From the NCBI RefSeq assembly GCF_000832985.1, contig NZ_CP009920.1, positions 4,706,501 through 4,770,500 on the forward strand: DNA of 64,000 nucleotides, given 5' to 3'. The position numbers and the translations under genes are program-made. Of this stretch, positions 51,567 to 60,563 are shown piece after piece. Under the pieces are notes generated by a model. That model was given only the letters and a program-made list of their open reading frames with translations. It was not told the DNA's origin and made no database searches. The first letter of the stretch is position 1. The number at the start of each line of letters is the position of its first letter. Source of the DNA: Priestia megaterium NBRC 15308 = ATCC 14581. GTDB taxonomy: Bacteria > Bacillota > Bacilli > Bacillales > Bacillaceae_H.

Positions 51567-52203
51567 AGGAAATGCCGTGCTGCACAGCATATAGAGCAGC
51601 TTGCGTGCGGTCTTGAACACCGAGCTTCGATAAAATATTAGACACATGTGTTTTTACTGTTTTTTCTGTAATATGTAAGGAAGCACCAATTTCTTTGTTG
51701 CTTTTACCCTTTGCAATTTCTTTTAATACGTCTTTTTCTCGTTTCGTTAAGTGGTCAATAAAATTGACTTTCTTTTCGCTGCTTTTGGTTAACCGTGTTA
51801 GCAAGTGCGTAGTGACTTTGGGATGAAGCTGATTTTCTCCGTTCATTAGCTTTCGAATTGCGGCTACAAGTTCATCTGGATCGCTTTCTTTTAGCTGATA
51901 GCCTGAAGCTCCTGCTTCTAATGCCGGTATCACGTGATCTTGATCTGAAAAGCTTGTTAGAATCATGACTTGTATATGCGGCGCTTGTTTTTTTAGTTCT
52001 TTTGTTGCTTCGATTCCATCTAGAACCGGCATTGATAAATCCATTAACACAATATGAGGCTCTAGAGATGTCGCTAGCTTTAAAGCTTCCTCTCCGTTAG
52101 AAGCTTCTCCTACAACTTCTAAATCAGGCTGCGTTTGTAAGAAAAAGACAAGTCCTTTTCGGACGACATGGTGATCATCTGCGATTAAAATCTTTATTTT
52201 CAT
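51565..52203 (-). CDS. yhcZ: NarL/LuxR-type response regulator (YhcZ-like)
   Basis: A 212-residue regulator with a receiver domain (DDHHVVRKGL, phosphoacceptor Asp in LMDLSMPVLDGIEA, Lys in QLKESDPDE) and a C-terminal LuxR helix-turn-helix (LTKREKDVLKEIAKGKSNKE and TEKTVKTHVSNILSKLG). It is phosphorylated by the histidine kinase encoded just upstream (15 bp gap). The pair matches B. subtilis YhcYZ and staphylococcal AirSR in layout. Its targets are not known here. Confidence 0.9.
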   Translation of the reverse strand: MKIKILIADDHHVVRKGLVFFLQTQPDLEVVGEASNGEEALKLATSLEPHIVLMDLSMPVLDGIEATKELKKQAPHIQVMILTSFSDQDHVIPALEAGASGYQLKESDPDELVAAIRKLMNGENQLHPKVTTHLLTRLTKSSEKKVNFIDHLTKREKDVLKEIAKGKSNKEIGASLHITEKTVKTHVSNILSKLGVQDRTQAALYAVQHGIS

Positions 52204-52218
52204 GTGCGCTCCTTTCCG

Positions 52219-53337
52219 TTATGAAAGAGGAATAGATACTTCCACAACCGTTCCGTTTCCTATACTGCTTGTAACAGATAGATTCCCATTTAATCTGTTT
52301 ATTCGCTCCTGCATGGTTTTTAACCCAAGCGTCGGCAACTCTGCTGAAGGGCTATATATAAATCCATTGCCGCTATCTTGAATTTTCATAATTACCTGTT
52401 CTTTGCTTATATTTACGTTTAAATGTACCTCTGCCGTACCCGCATGCTTTCGGCAATTATTAAAAGCTTCTTGTCCGACTCTCCACAGTGTCTCTTCAAT
52501 CACAGCAGGCAAAACGGACACTCCTTTAATTTGTTCTTCTATGTTAAGCCCTAGCATTTGACCATAGCTTTTTAACGCACTGACAACGCCGTTTTCTAAT
52601 CCTTGAGGACGAAGCTGCCAAATTAAAGCTTTCATTTCCACTTGAGCATGCTGAGCAGTTTCTTGGATTAAGGAAAAAGTCTCTTTTAACTGCACATCTT
52701 TCGCTAGGCTGCTTCCGGCTTTGGCTGTGACATTAATTGAAAACAACAGCTGATTAACAGAATCGTGAAGGTCTTTTGCCAGCCTGTTTCTTTCTTCAAT
52801 AAGTTTTACTTCCTGCTGAGATTGAGTCAGCTTAATCCGCTTGATAGCCGTGCCAATTTGAAGAGCGACGGATCCTAATAAATCAAGCTCTCGCTGTTCA
52901 AAATGAATTTTATGAGGGGCAGCTACATTTAATAATCCAAAGCGTTCATCCCCTGCTTGTAAAGGAACCGTTGCGTGATGGGTAATGTCGTGTGTATCTC
53001 CCCACTCATAAATGACGGAATCTTCAAGTCTTTTGCACTCCATAATATTAGACGCTTTTTGAAGCCGGCCATCCATATACCGATCAACACACCAGCAGCT
53101 TCCGTTACACATAGGCTGAGCGCTTTTATTTAATAAAGCTGGCGGCAAATGCTGAGCGGCAATCATCTCATGTTTTCCATTTTTATCAATAAAAAAGATC
53201 CATCCTGTTTGTAAATCTGTTATTTGCAGCAGTTTTAAAAGAGCATCGTGAAGCATTGTATGTAAATTAGTGCCTTCATTTAAAATCTCGGCAATGTCTT
53301 TTAAAATCTTAAGCTCTGAAATATGATCTTTTTCCAT
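52219..53337 (-). CDS. yhcY: GAF-domain sensor histidine kinase (YhcY/AirS-like)
   Basis: A 372-residue soluble kinase. Residues 10-170 form a GAF domain with a Cys cluster (PMCNGSCWCVDRYMDGRLQK ... MECKRLE). About 175-280 is the HisKA_3 dimerisation region with the phospho-His in AKDLHDSVNQLLFSINV. The HATPase_c domain follows (GNGFIYSP, TLGLKTMQERI). In AirS of staphylococci such Cys residues hold a [2Fe-2S] cluster that reports oxygen, so a redox sensor is likely. The ATG at 53337 has AGGAGAGAGG upstream; an ATG ten codons earlier lacks a site. Confidence 0.88.
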   Translation of the reverse strand: MEKDHISELKILKDIAEILNEGTNLHTMLHDALLKLLQITDLQTGWIFFIDKNGKHEMIAAQHLPPALLNKSAQPMCNGSCWCVDRYMDGRLQKASNIMECKRLEDSVIYEWGDTHDITHHATVPLQAGDERFGLLNVAAPHKIHFEQRELDLLGSVALQIGTAIKRIKLTQSQQEVKLIEERNRLAKDLHDSVNQLLFSINVTAKAGSSLAKDVQLKETFSLIQETAQHAQVEMKALIWQLRPQGLENGVVSALKSYGQMLGLNIEEQIKGVSVLPAVIEETLWRVGQEAFNNCRKHAGTAEVHLNVNISKEQVIMKIQDSGNGFIYSPSAELPTLGLKTMQERINRLNGNLSVTSSIGNGTVVEVSIPLS

Positions 53338-53603
53338 AGCCTCTCTCCTATATGATGTATTTTCCATTTTTTATTTTATCACAATTAAAGACGATTCCGG
53401 CTAATAGACCGTTATTTTTAAGGTGTTTTCGCTTAGGTATGTAAGAGTTTTTGACATCAATAATAAAAAATTCAAAAAGTATGTCAGGTAGTTTAACAAT
53501 TAGCTAGAGTCTTTACGTAAAACGAACTATAATACAGATAATTCACGTAAGAAAAGAAAAAACGAAAGGAAATGAGAAGAGAAAAATATTAAAATTAATA
53601 TGT

Positions 53604-53617
53604 TGAAAACGCTTCCA
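53604..53617. promoter_or_regulatory. Catabolite-response element (cre)-like site
   Basis: TGAAAACGCTTCCA fits the consensus TGWNANCGNTNNCA fully. It overlaps the -35 region of the promoter whose -10 is TATTAT/TATAAT at 53636-53646, so CcpA would repress the small gene at 53674. Confidence 0.6.
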
Positions 53618-53673
53618 AAAATGAAGGCATAGTGCTATTATATAATTATTAACAGAATAGGGATGTGAGAAAG

Positions 53674-54012
53674 ATGAATAAATTATTTTTAGAAGAGTTA
53701 CGATACATTATCTTGTGTGAAGTGCCTATGACAAAGTACCGAGTAGAGCAGCTTCAAGACAAATTTGATCAAAGCCCCTACTTAATTAATGAACTTTATC
53801 AACTCCTATTCGAAAAGCGTCACATTTTAGCTTTCGTTGATGATATTGAATCATCCCTGTATGACTATATTGTGAATAAAGAAATGATGGATGCTAAAAC
53901 CTATTATGGAGCTATTACACACGTAGCAAATCTTTTCAGCGAAACGCCTACATATATAAAATGCAAAATAAAAAAATATAGAGAGTCTTCGATTTCAAGT
54001 ATCAGTGCCTAA
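53674..54012 (+). CDS. Hypothetical protein (112 aa)
   Basis: A soluble, mostly helical protein: MNKLFLEELRYIILCEVPMT then KYRVEQLQDKFDQSPYLINE. The C-terminus is basic (KCKIKKYRESS). The ATG at 53674 or an in-frame GTG at 53665 may be the start; a GGGATGTGAG site lies ahead. It is followed by a terminator and then a similar-sized gene. The cre-like site in its promoter suggests catabolite control. No family is recognised. Confidence 0.6.
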   Translation: MNKLFLEELRYIILCEVPMTKYRVEQLQDKFDQSPYLINELYQLLFEKRHILAFVDDIESSLYDYIVNKEMMDAKTYYGAITHVANLFSETPTYIKCKIKKYRESSISSISA

Positions 54013-54043
54013 AAGTTGCGCACAGCTGATTCAAATAAAAAGC

Positions 54044-54078
54044 AAAAAAAGAAATCCTAGCACAAGGGTTTCTTTTTT
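54044..54078 (+). terminator. Terminator after the 112-aa gene
   Basis: AAAAAAGAAATCCT pairs with AGGGTTTCTTTTTT around AGCACA. Confidence 0.75.
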
Positions 54079-54108
54079 GTACCACTAACCTATAGGGAGG
54101 AAAATAAG

Positions 54109-54393
54109 ATGAAGACATTTTTTATCACGAATCGCTATTCGTTTCTTGAAACGCAAGTAAATGAATATATGCAATCGTTACTGGTAAAAACACCTGAACA
54201 AGTTATTTTATATTTCGAAAGGCAAATTCGGAAGTATAAATTGTATTTACAGAAAAAACATCATTATCCAGAGTGTATGGTTCAATCTATCCACCGTTTG
54301 ATTGAAGAATATTCATTAATTATCATTAGAGTAAAAAAATATATTAGCTATCAAAACAAGCTGATGAATAAACAGCTATTAGAGCCGCAGTAA
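54109..54393 (+). CDS. Hypothetical protein (94 aa)
   Basis: A basic, helical, soluble protein (pattern YFERQIRKYKLYLQKKHHYP, then HRLIEEYSLIIIRVKKYISY). AGGGAGGAAAA lies ahead of the ATG. Its size, charge and place suggest it is functionally linked to the upstream small gene, but no family is recognised. Its stop codon lies inside the left arm of a long hairpin. Confidence 0.6.
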   Translation: MKTFFITNRYSFLETQVNEYMQSLLVKTPEQVILYFERQIRKYKLYLQKKHHYPECMVQSIHRLIEEYSLIIIRVKKYISYQNKLMNKQLLEPQ

Positions 54394-54430
54394 AACGAAT
54401 CATTTTTTATGGTTCGTTTTACTGCGGCTC
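54382..54430. terminator. Very long bidirectional terminator
   Basis: GAGCCGCAGTAAAACGAA pairs with TTCGTTTTACTGCGGCTC (18 bp perfect). The left arm contains the stop of the 94-aa gene. It separates it from the convergent XRE gene. Confidence 0.85.
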
Positions 54431-54437
54431 TGCTGTT

Positions 54438-54995
54438 TTACTCCTCATATTTTAGCAGTAAATGCAGAACAGCTGGACGTTCTTCAAGATTTTTGTATGA
54501 GTGTACATGACTTCCTTCAAATTTTATAGAGTCAAATTGTTTTAGCTCGTATAGCTCTTCTTCTATTTTCATTTCGATTCTTCCTTCCATTACCGTGGCT
54601 ACTTCAATTAATCCTTTATGATGAGGTTCAGGACAGTATGTAGCGAGAGGAGAAAGAAAGGCTCGGTACATTTCAATAGTTGAATCTATTTGATTTTGAA
54701 AAATAAATTCTACTTTCCACGCTTCGTCCGGTCCTTTGAGAGAAAAACCTTCTCCGCACTTAGATACAGCCACTGAAGGTTGTACTGACACTAATTTAGT
54801 TAAAGGGATATTTAAACCTGTTGTTATTTTCCACATTACTCCTAGGGTTGGATTAGTCTCCCCTCTTTCAATTTTCCCTAACGTGAGTTTGCTGACTCCC
54901 GTCCTATCTGCTAATTCATCGAGTGTGAATTCTCGCTGTGTTCTTATTTTTCTAAGCTCGTTGCCTACCTTTTTCATCATTTCTTCTGAATGCAT
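54438..54995 (-). CDS. XRE-family regulator with cupin domain
   Basis: A 185-residue protein: helix-turn-helix at residues 8-65 (LRKIRTQREFTLDELADRTG, VSKLTLGKIERGETNPTLGV) and a small beta-barrel cupin at about 100-185 (EPHHKGLIEVATVMEGRIEM). This class senses small metabolites through the cupin. AAGGAAGG lies ahead of the ATG. It is divergent from the transporter gene, and the 100 bp between them is full of AT dyads (for example TATCTAAGTATAC), so it most likely controls both. Confidence 0.85.
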   Translation of the reverse strand: MHSEEMMKKVGNELRKIRTQREFTLDELADRTGVSKLTLGKIERGETNPTLGVMWKITTGLNIPLTKLVSVQPSVAVSKCGEGFSLKGPDEAWKVEFIFQNQIDSTIEMYRAFLSPLATYCPEPHHKGLIEVATVMEGRIEMKIEEELYELKQFDSIKFEGSHVHSYKNLEERPAVLHLLLKYEE

Positions 54996-55095
54996 TTTTA
55001 CCTTCCTTTCTTTTGTATATTATGGTACACTTTTTTTATATCTAAGTATACTATAATATATATTTAGGTATTTTTATTAATTAGGAGGAAAAAGT

Positions 55096-56073
55096 ATGAA
55101 AGCAATTTTATGGGGGCTTCTCTCGTCCATGTTCTTTTCTGCTACATTTATTGTGAATCGTGCCATGAATGTATCTGGAACAAGCTGGGCTTGGACAGCA
55201 TCTCTTCGTTTTTTATTAGCACTACCTATTTTACTCATTTTAGTACTTGTACAAAAGAAGTTTACACCATTATGGATGGAAATGAAAAAACATCCTTTCG
55301 CTTGGTTAGGTTGGGGAACTCTTGCAGGAATTGGATTTTATTCATTATTAAGTTTTTCTTCGCTTTTTGGACCGTCATGGCTCATAGCTGGAACGTGGCA
55401 AGTAACGATCTTGGCAGGTGCGCTCATTTCTCCCCTTTTCTATGTAACTATTCAAACTGCAGACGGAAACAAAAAAGTAAGAGGAAGCATTCCACTCAAA
55501 ACGCTTGGTATTTCAACGTTTATTTTAGCGGGTGTGATTCTCATGCAAGTTAAAGAAGCTGAAAACATCACGCTTTCACAGTTTGTGTTGGGTTTTCTCC
55601 CTGTCGTCATGGCTGCTTTTTTATATCCGCTTGGAAATCGAAAAATGATGGAAGTTTGCAAAGGGAAATTAGATACATTTCAACGTGTTTTAGGTATGGC
55701 TATCGCCAGTATACCGCTAAGTATCATCTATGCGATATATGGATTTTATACAACTGGTATGCCAACAGCTCCTCAATTTTCTCAAGCCTTTATCTTAGCA
55801 ATGAGTTCAGGTGTAATTGCTACGATGACGTTCTTTTACGCAACAGACTTGGCAAAAGAAAATTTAGGTTTGCTTGGAGCGGTTGAAGCAACTCAATCAG
55901 GCAGCATGATTTTTACCGTGCTTGGCGAAGTGTTTTTATTAAATGGCCGTGTGCCAACAGGGATTGCGTTAGCTGGTATGACGATAATCGTAATTGGAAT
56001 GATTATGAACAGTATGCTAAACAAAAAAACAAAACTGTCTTCGGCCGCCCCGTCACGTACTCTATCAAAATAA
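55096..56073 (+). CDS. EmrE-like/DMT-superfamily efflux transporter
   Basis: A 325-residue membrane protein with ten helices in two halves (residues 3-150 and 165-310). It starts MKAILWGLLSSMFFSATFIV and has GAVEATQSGSMIFTVLGEVF near the end of the second repeat. It belongs to the multidrug-resistance efflux branch of the EamA clan. AGGAGGAAAAA gives a clear start. It is divergent from its likely regulator (XRE-cupin). The exported compound is unknown. Confidence 0.82.
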   Translation: MKAILWGLLSSMFFSATFIVNRAMNVSGTSWAWTASLRFLLALPILLILVLVQKKFTPLWMEMKKHPFAWLGWGTLAGIGFYSLLSFSSLFGPSWLIAGTWQVTILAGALISPLFYVTIQTADGNKKVRGSIPLKTLGISTFILAGVILMQVKEAENITLSQFVLGFLPVVMAAFLYPLGNRKMMEVCKGKLDTFQRVLGMAIASIPLSIIYAIYGFYTTGMPTAPQFSQAFILAMSSGVIATMTFFYATDLAKENLGLLGAVEATQSGSMIFTVLGEVFLLNGRVPTGIALAGMTIIVIGMIMNSMLNKKTKLSSAAPSRTLSK

Positions 56074-56121
56074 AAAAAGAGGAGATGAAAATCTGTTTAA
56101 AGGTTTTCATCTCCTCTTTTT
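56074..56121. terminator. Long bidirectional terminator
   Basis: AAAAAGAGGAGATGAAAA pairs with TTTTCATCTCCTCTTTTT, between the convergent exporter and WGR genes. Confidence 0.9.
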
Positions 56122-56908
56122 AATATTCGAGATGATTGTTCCAATAGCGGCTCCAAAGCACAGGGAATCGCATCTGTAAACCATCCTCATCATCTTCATC
56201 CCAATCAAGATCCAAATCTTGCTCATCGTACCACACTGGATCAAACTGGTCATATTTATCATAATAATAATCGTTATCTAAACCTGTCTTTTCTTCGTAA
56301 GCTTCACACGCTACAGAAAGTAATTCTTCTAATTGAGGAGCATAGCCTTCTGCTTCTAGTGGTTTAAGTACAGAAATCATCGTCTCAGGAGATTCAATCG
56401 CTTTATAATATATGTCTTTTCCCTGATATAAAAGCCACGCTCTAAAATAATCAAAACAATCATCTGAACAACCGCCCATTACAATATAAGCTGCTGCCCA
56501 CAATGAAGAAGTATAGGATTGATCAAAATGCTGATTTAATAGCTGATCAAAGCGAAAAATGTCCTTTTCAGAACGCTTCGCTAGCGTGGAGCGGAGCCAT
56601 TCCATTTGCTCGTCGACATCTAATTTTGTCTTCGCCTTTTTTATCAGTTCCCAAAAGAGAGCCTCTGACATCGTACTGTCTTTCATTACTTGCATCGAAC
56701 AAGTTAAAGGTTTATATCCTTTCTTCAATTTTGCACGAATCAGCTTTTCAGCTTCCGCTTCACAAGCTTCTGCGGAAACAAACTCTTTCACTTGCATGCG
56801 ACCGGCTGTATCAACTTTTCCAAAGTGAATGACTAACTTGCTGTCTCTTCTTTCAACTTTCCAAAATTTATTCGATTGCTCATCTTTATACACTAAGGTT
56901 ATTTGCAT
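56120..56908 (-). CDS. WGR domain plus DUF4240 protein
   Basis: A 262-residue soluble protein. Residues 1-68 form a WGR domain (NKFWKVERRDSKLVIHFGKV with the GR...VKEF ending), a nucleic-acid-binding module also found in PARPs and MolR. Residues 75-215 form DUF4240 (MSEALFWELIKKAKTKLDVD ... WAAAYIVMGGCSDDCFDYFR). The tail is highly acidic (DLDWDEDDEDG). GGGGAATGT lies ahead of the ATG. The pairing suggests a role in a DNA- or RNA-related stress response, but no function is established. Confidence 0.82.
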   Translation of the reverse strand: MQITLVYKDEQSNKFWKVERRDSKLVIHFGKVDTAGRMQVKEFVSAEACEAEAEKLIRAKLKKGYKPLTCSMQVMKDSTMSEALFWELIKKAKTKLDVDEQMEWLRSTLAKRSEKDIFRFDQLLNQHFDQSYTSSLWAAAYIVMGGCSDDCFDYFRAWLLYQGKDIYYKAIESPETMISVLKPLEAEGYAPQLEELLSVACEAYEEKTGLDNDYYYDKYDQFDPVWYDEQDLDLDWDEDDEDGLQMRFPVLWSRYWNNHLEY

Positions 56909-57203
56909 GATACATTCCCCTTTTTCATCCTACTACTATTGTGAATATTTCTCTTTTTACAAGTTATGTAGAGCCATGGCGCTTCATAATCCCTTTTCTT
57001 TGCTTTTTAACATGTTTCAGTTGATTTTACTATTGCTGAGGTCGTTTAAATATTGAGCAATGAACACAAATTTGTGTAATATGTTCATTAGTTGTTTTTT
57101 TGTTGCGTTTACAACATTTTGTTTTTCCTTTATACTCTTTTATATCAGATATCTTTATTATACAAAAAAGAATCATAAATTCGCAGCAAAGGAAGGATTT
57201 TCT

Positions 57204-57632
57204 ATGAAAATTAAGCAAATTACAACAAAAGAGCAGCTTGAAGAAGTATTTCATATACGTAAAACAGTGTTTGTTGAAGAACAAGGCGTGCCATTAAAAG
57301 ATGAATTTGATGAACATGAGAAAACGGCAAAACATATGTTGATTTACTATAACAATGAACCGGCAGCTTCTGGTAGATTCCGCATAGTAGACGATTACGC
57401 CAAAATAGAGCGGATATGCGTATTAAAGGAATTTAGAAAATACGGGCTCGGAAAAGAAGTGGTGGCCAGCTTAGAAGAAGCAGCGAAAAAAGAAGGATTA
57501 ACTCAAGCTAAGCTTCACGGTCAAGTTCAGGCTGAACCTTTTTATCATAAATTAGGCTATAAGACGGTTTCAGATGTCTTTATGGAAGACGGTATCCCAC
57601 ACGTTATCATGAAAAAAGAATTTTCTTGTTAA
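57204..57632 (+). CDS. GNAT acetyltransferase (YjcF-like)
   Basis: A 142-residue acetyltransferase starting MKIKQITTKEQLEEVFHIRK, with RTVFVEEQGVPLKDEFDEHE-type N-terminal signature, the acetyl-CoA loop KEFRKYGLGKEVVASL, and the end HGQVQAEPFYHKLGYKTVSD. All are typical of the YjcF/ElaA-like group. AAAGGAAGGA sets the ATG at 57204; the frame runs upstream through a hydrophobic stretch (from 57060) that is probably non-coding. A terminator follows (57665-57693). Substrate unknown. Confidence 0.85.
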   Translation: MKIKQITTKEQLEEVFHIRKTVFVEEQGVPLKDEFDEHEKTAKHMLIYYNNEPAASGRFRIVDDYAKIERICVLKEFRKYGLGKEVVASLEEAAKKEGLTQAKLHGQVQAEPFYHKLGYKTVSDVFMEDGIPHVIMKKEFSC

Positions 57633-57664
57633 AAATGCTTCTTTGCACAGTTACTTTAATAAAG

Positions 57665-57693
57665 AAAAAGGCTCTCAGCAGAGAGCCTTTTTT
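57665..57693. terminator. Bidirectional terminator
   Basis: AAAAAGGCTCTC pairs with GAGAGCCTTTTTT, between the GNAT gene and the convergent ilvD. Confidence 0.9.
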
Positions 57694-57699
57694 GTACTA

Positions 57700-59376
57700 T
57701 TAGATTTTCATAATTCCGCCTGTGCTAGCAGAAGTTACAAGTTTAGAATATCTTGCAAGATAGCCTTTTTTCACTTTCGGCTCAAAGCCTTTCCAGTTTG
57801 CTTTTCGTTCTTCCCAAACATCTGGAGAAACTTGAACGTTCATCGAACGATCCTCAATGTCAATCACGATGTGGTCGCCATCTTCTACAAATGCTAGCGG
57901 TCCGCCTTCAGCAGCTTCTGGAGACGCGTGGCCAATTGATAATCCACGGGAAGCCCCAGAGAAGCGTCCGTCCGTTAATAGCGCTACTTTTGCGCCTAGT
58001 CCCATTCCCATAATTTGAGAAGTTGGAGCTAGCATTTCAGGCATTCCCGGTCCGCCTTTTGGTCCTTCATAGCGGATGACTACAACATGTCCTTCTTTTA
58101 CTTTTCCATTAGCAATACCGTGCAGCGCCTCGTCTTGAGACTCAAATACAATTGCTGGTCCTTCGTGGCGAGTAATGCCGTCTTGAACACCGCCTGTTTT
58201 AATGATCGCGCCGTCTGGAGCTAAGTTACCAAACAATACAGCAAGTCCGCCTTTTTCGGTGAACGGCTTATCGATTGGATGGATAACGTTATAGTCTTTT
58301 ACATCGCAGCCGGCAATGTTTTCGCCTAGCGTTTTTCCAGTAACCGTCATCGTATCTAAATGAAGAGCTCCTTCTTTTTTAGATAGCTCGTTTAAAGCAG
58401 CCGATACGCCTCCTGCTTCATGTAAGTCCTCAATAAATACATCCGAAGCCGGAGCGAGTTTTGCCAGGTGAGGCACGCGTTCCGCTACTTCATTAATACG
58501 CTCTAATGGGTACTCAATTTCAGCTTCATTCGCAAGAGCTAGCGTATGAAGAACTGTATTTGTAGAACCACCTAACGCCATGTCTAAAGCAAATGCGTTA
58601 TCGATTGCTTTTTCTGTTACGATATCACGTGGTTTTAAATCTAATTTAATTAATTCCATAAGCTGTTTAGCTGATTTTTTAACAAATTCTCTCCGTTCAG
58701 GAGCAACTGCTAAGATTGTACCATTTCCAGGTAAAGCAAGTCCTAACGCTTCAGCTAAGCAGTTCATTGAGTTCGCTGTAAACATTCCTGAACAAGATCC
58801 GCATGTCGGACAGCCAAATTGTTCTAATTCAAGTAATCCTTTATCATCAAGTTTACCAGCTTGATGAGCTCCTACGCCTTCAAATACTGAAGAAAGAGAA
58901 ATCTTACGACCGTCGCTCGTTACGCCAGCCTTCATTGGTCCGCCGCTAACAAAAACTGTCGGAATATTCAGACGTAATGAAGCCATTAACATCCCAGGCG
59001 TGATTTTATCACAGTTTGGAATACATACCATTCCATCAAACCAGTGAGCAGATACTACCGTTTCAACTGAGTCAGCAATGATTTCACGACTTGGTAATGA
59101 ATAACGCATACCGATATGTCCCATCGCAATACCGTCATCTACACCGATAGTGTTCATTTCAAAAGGTACGCCACCAGCTTCGCGAATCGCATCTTTTACG
59201 ATTTTACCAAACTCTTGTAAGTGAACATGACCTGGTACAATATCAATATATGAATTGACAACCGCAATAAACGGTTTGCCGAAATCCTCTTCTTTTACAC
59301 CAGCTGCACGCAGTAGGCTGCGGTGCGGTGCTCTGTCGAATCCTTTTTTGATCATGTTACTTCTTAATTCTGCCAC
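57700..59376 (-). CDS. ilvD: Dihydroxy-acid dehydratase
   Basis: A 558-residue Fe-S enzyme that dehydrates 2,3-dihydroxy-3-methylbutanoate (and the pentanoate) to the 2-keto acids for valine, leucine and isoleucine. Cluster Cys are in [12 protein letters not shown] and [15 protein letters not shown], and the C-terminal end is TGGIMKI. The sequence is B. subtilis-like throughout. GTG at 59376 is set by GGAGGG seven bases ahead; the frame extends eight residues further. It is monocistronic, unlike ilv-leu operons. No T-box or clear CodY box was seen in the 200 bp upstream. Confidence 0.96.
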   Translation of the reverse strand: MAELRSNMIKKGFDRAPHRSLLRAAGVKEEDFGKPFIAVVNSYIDIVPGHVHLQEFGKIVKDAIREAGGVPFEMNTIGVDDGIAMGHIGMRYSLPSREIIADSVETVVSAHWFDGMVCIPNCDKITPGMLMASLRLNIPTVFVSGGPMKAGVTSDGRKISLSSVFEGVGAHQAGKLDDKGLLELEQFGCPTCGSCSGMFTANSMNCLAEALGLALPGNGTILAVAPERREFVKKSAKQLMELIKLDLKPRDIVTEKAIDNAFALDMALGGSTNTVLHTLALANEAEIEYPLERINEVAERVPHLAKLAPASDVFIEDLHEAGGVSAALNELSKKEGALHLDTMTVTGKTLGENIAGCDVKDYNVIHPIDKPFTEKGGLAVLFGNLAPDGAIIKTGGVQDGITRHEGPAIVFESQDEALHGIANGKVKEGHVVVIRYEGPKGGPGMPEMLAPTSQIMGMGLGAKVALLTDGRFSGASRGLSIGHASPEAAEGGPLAFVEDGDHIVIDIEDRSMNVQVSPDVWEERKANWKGFEPKVKKGYLARYSKLVTSASTGGIMKI

Positions 59377-59601
59377 AATAATTCCCTCCGTATTCATCTA
59401 ACCTATTAAAAACTGAATCTTTTTAAATTGTTTAATAATTTTTAATATAAATACTAATTTAACAAATCACATAAAGGTTTGTAAAGGTTTATGACAAAAT
59501 AATCATTTTTTATTTTAAAATAGTAAAATCACCTGCATAAATTAGTATAATATATACATATATCCCTTATTTTACAGGAAAGCAGAAGGTGAATGCTGAG
59601 C

Positions 59602-60546
59602 ATGAAACAATCCTTTTACTACAGAGGTCATCAGGAAAAAGAAATATTCGCACAAAAATGGGATCTTGAAAACAATTCTGCAAAAGGCGTTGTCCAAATA
59701 GTTCATGGAATGGCCGAACATATTGGACGCTACGAATACTTTGCTAATGTATTAACGCAACATGGCTACATCGTATGTGGGAATGATCACCGAGGTCACG
59801 GTCAAACAGCTTTAAAAGATGAAGACAAGCGTTTTTTTGCTGAAGAAAATGGTTTTGATACAGTAGTCTACGACGTGATTGCTCTGACTAAGCACATTTC
59901 AACGGAACACTCCGGCTTACCAATCTTTCTTTTCGGTCACAGCATGGGGTCTTTTCTAACGAGAAGATATATTCAATTGAATACAGAGCACATTCATGGT
60001 GTGATACTCTCAGGTACTGGCAGCATTCCTTCCCTTTCACTGCAGGGCGGCATATTAGCTGCGCAAATAGAGATAAAGAGAAAAGGGTTACGATCTCCTA
60101 GCCCTTTGCTTGATAAGCTCTCTTTTGGACAATACAATAAATCATTTCATCCTGCTCGGACACCTTTTGATTGGTTAAGTCAAGATAATGAAGCTGTAGA
60201 TTTATATGTAAATGACCCTTATTGCGGAGGAGTTTTCACAGCGGGATTTTTCTATGACTTATTAACAGGAATCAAACAAATCTCTAACTTAGCTAATATA
60301 AAGCTAGTCCCATCAAGCCTGCCTGTTTATTTAATATCTGGAGAACATGATCCAGTAGGCAGCTATACAAAAGGTGTACTCAAAGTATATAACGACTTTA
60401 AAAAAGCCGGATTGCAGGACGTAAGCTACCGCTTTTTTACACAGTGCCGTCATGAGTTGCTTAATGAATTAAATAAAGATGAAGTGATAGAAGATATACT
60501 AAATTGGCTTGACGTGCAAATGGACAAAAAAAAGGTTCGTGTCTAA
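59602..60546 (+). CDS. Alpha/beta hydrolase (monoacylglycerol lipase-like)
   Basis: A 314-residue serine hydrolase of the lysophospholipase/monoacylglycerol lipase type. Oxyanion segment VQIVHGMAEHIGRYEYFANV, cap motif GNDHRGHGQT, nucleophile elbow LFGHSMGSFLTRRY with the Ser, then Asp in GEHDPVGSYTKG and His in QCRHELLNE. It has no signal peptide, so it acts in the cytosol on lipids or esters. AGAAGGTGA allows the ATG at 59593 or 59602; the second is better spaced. A terminator follows. Confidence 0.88.
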   Translation: MKQSFYYRGHQEKEIFAQKWDLENNSAKGVVQIVHGMAEHIGRYEYFANVLTQHGYIVCGNDHRGHGQTALKDEDKRFFAEENGFDTVVYDVIALTKHISTEHSGLPIFLFGHSMGSFLTRRYIQLNTEHIHGVILSGTGSIPSLSLQGGILAAQIEIKRKGLRSPSPLLDKLSFGQYNKSFHPARTPFDWLSQDNEAVDLYVNDPYCGGVFTAGFFYDLLTGIKQISNLANIKLVPSSLPVYLISGEHDPVGSYTKGVLKVYNDFKKAGLQDVSYRFFTQCRHELLNELNKDEVIEDILNWLDVQMDKKKVRV

Positions 60547-60562
60547 ACACGAACCTTTTTTT
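60526..60562. terminator. Bidirectional terminator
   Basis: AAAAAAAGGTTCGTGTC pairs with ACACGAACCTTTTTTT, shared by the hydrolase gene and ppaC. The left arm lies in the end of the hydrolase gene. Confidence 0.9.
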
Positions 60563-60563
60563 A

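Noticed and set aside
55110-55886. Alternative frames inside the exporter gene at 55.1-56.1 kb
   Set aside because: They are out of frame with a clear ten-helix transporter and have no ribosome sites.
57060-57203. N-terminal membrane extension of the GNAT protein
   Set aside because: The ATG at 57204 has a strong ribosome site and the known family starts there; the upstream part is AT-rich non-coding sequence.
59377-59592. T-box leader for ilvD
   Set aside because: No T-box sequence or antiterminator pair was found in this stretch.
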